The notes under the pieces: generated by a model | What the model saw: only the letters and a program-made list of their open reading frames with translations | Database searches by the model: none | What the model was told of the DNA's origin: nothing | Source: Pseudoalteromonas sp. CO133X | GTDB taxonomy: Bacteria > Pseudomonadota > Gammaproteobacteria > Enterobacterales > Alteromonadaceae | DNA length: 64,000 nt | NCBI GenBank assembly: GCA_004208945.1 | Contig: SGPE01000023.1 | Coordinates: 62,001-126,000, forward strand | Direction: 5' to 3' | In this document: piece after piece, positions 63,742 to 64,000 of the stretch | Numbering within the stretch: the stretch's first letter is position 1 | Layout: each line of letters starts with the position of its first letter | Position numbers and translations under genes: made by a program

Positions 63742-64000
63742 TTGAATTTAAGCAATAAGGAGTCAACTTGGTTCGCTAGCCAAGTGGTTGACTGGTATCA
63801 CCTTCACGGCCGTAAAACTCTTCCATGGCAGTTAAATAAAACCCCTTATAAAGTGTGGATCTCTGAGGTTATGCTTCAGCAAACTCAGGTCGTCACTGTC
63901 ATTCCGTATTTTGAAAAGTTCATGCAGAGCTTTCCTGATATTATTGCACTGGCCGATGCCGATGAAGATCAAGTGCTGCATCACTGGACTGGCCTTGGTT
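63742..64000 (+). CDS. mutY: Adenine DNA glycosylase MutY, N-terminal part, cut by window end
   Basis: The first 86 codons of Mut[77 protein letters not shown]. The LPWQ...[17 protein letters not shown] block with the catalytic-region glutamate (SEVMLQQTQ) is diagnostic. MutY removes A mispaired with 8-oxoG. The frame has no ATG before the domain; a TTG at 63742 ([10 protein letters not shown]) is the likely start. It runs off the right edge. Confidence 0.88.
   Translation, partial: MNLSNKESTWFASQVVDWYHLHGRKTLPWQLNKTPYKVWISEVMLQQTQVVTVIPYFEKFMQSFPDIIALADADEDQVLHHWTGLG

Noticed and set aside
1..64000. CRISPR arrays, tRNA or rRNA genes, insertion sequences, prophage, defence genes
   Set aside because: I looked for their hallmarks (direct repeats with spacers, CCA-ended cloverleafs, transposase or integrase motifs) and saw none.

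Overview
The window looks like chromosome from a marine gammaproteobacterium of the Alteromonadales, most like Pseudoalteromonas. This rests on the overall gene set (ArcA/ArcB, EttA, RsmC, TrmB, MutY, FolE2, HrpB, a CobD/CbiB-type protein next to MtnN), the moderate AT-rich composition, and a lateral-type flagellar locus of the Vibrio/Aeromonas kind. The genus is an inference from gene content; no rRNA or tRNA gene is present to confirm it. Layout: 1-4620 carries mostly minus-strand housekeeping and stress genes (a cut lipoprotein, a histone-deacetylase-family hydrolase, a PilZ protein, a TlpA-type thioredoxin, ettA). 4786-9546 is a methionine operon, metA followed by a methionine synthase split into two in-frame genes, with MetJ-box-like repeats in front and a clear terminator behind. 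9763-10251 is an orphan lipoprotein. 

10378-44606 is one uninterrupted lateral (swarming) flagellar locus of about 34 kb. flgA-flgM-flgN run on the minus strand. Divergent from them are flgBCDEFGHIJKL, an uncharacterised axial-like gene, the flagellin lafA, fliD, fliS, a fliT-like gene, fliK, fliL, the sigma-28 gene lafS, the motor genes lafT/lafU, a PilZ gene, fliMNPQR, flhB and flhA. After a 316-base gap come motY, the sigma-54 activator lafK and fliEFGHIJ. There is no fliO, flhF/flhG or chemotaxis gene. FliM lacks the usual N-terminal CheY-binding peptide. 

The most notable element is a cyclic-di-GMP-I (GEMM) riboswitch in the leader of the motY-lafK-fliEFGHIJ operon (about 36736-36832). 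With the PilZ gene inside the operon and a membrane GGDEF diguanylate cyclase immediately downstream (44871-45911), the locus appears wired to c-di-GMP at three levels: synthesis, RNA sensing upstream of the master activator, and protein sensing next to the motor/switch genes. Candidate sigma-54 promoters (before flgB and before the fliT-like gene) and a matched pair of candidate LafS promoters (before flgM and before lafA) suggest the usual LafK then LafS cascade. 

45912-47360 is a small accessory patch: a DUF6795-like protein, a 49-residue possible gene remnant, and a CsbD protein. From 47362 the window returns to core genes: hrpB, an M23 peptidase, tyrS, a cobD/cbiB-like gene, mtnN, a DUF2726 protein, folE2, arcB and arcA (convergent, 6 bases apart), a YfiR protein plus a YfiN-like sensor kinase, rsmC, trmB, and the start of mutY at the right edge. 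I saw no rRNA, tRNA, insertion sequence, prophage or CRISPR array. Intergenic gaps without an entry (for example 859-975, 9547-9762, 47123-47361, 59454-59558, 61700-61821) show nothing I can name.
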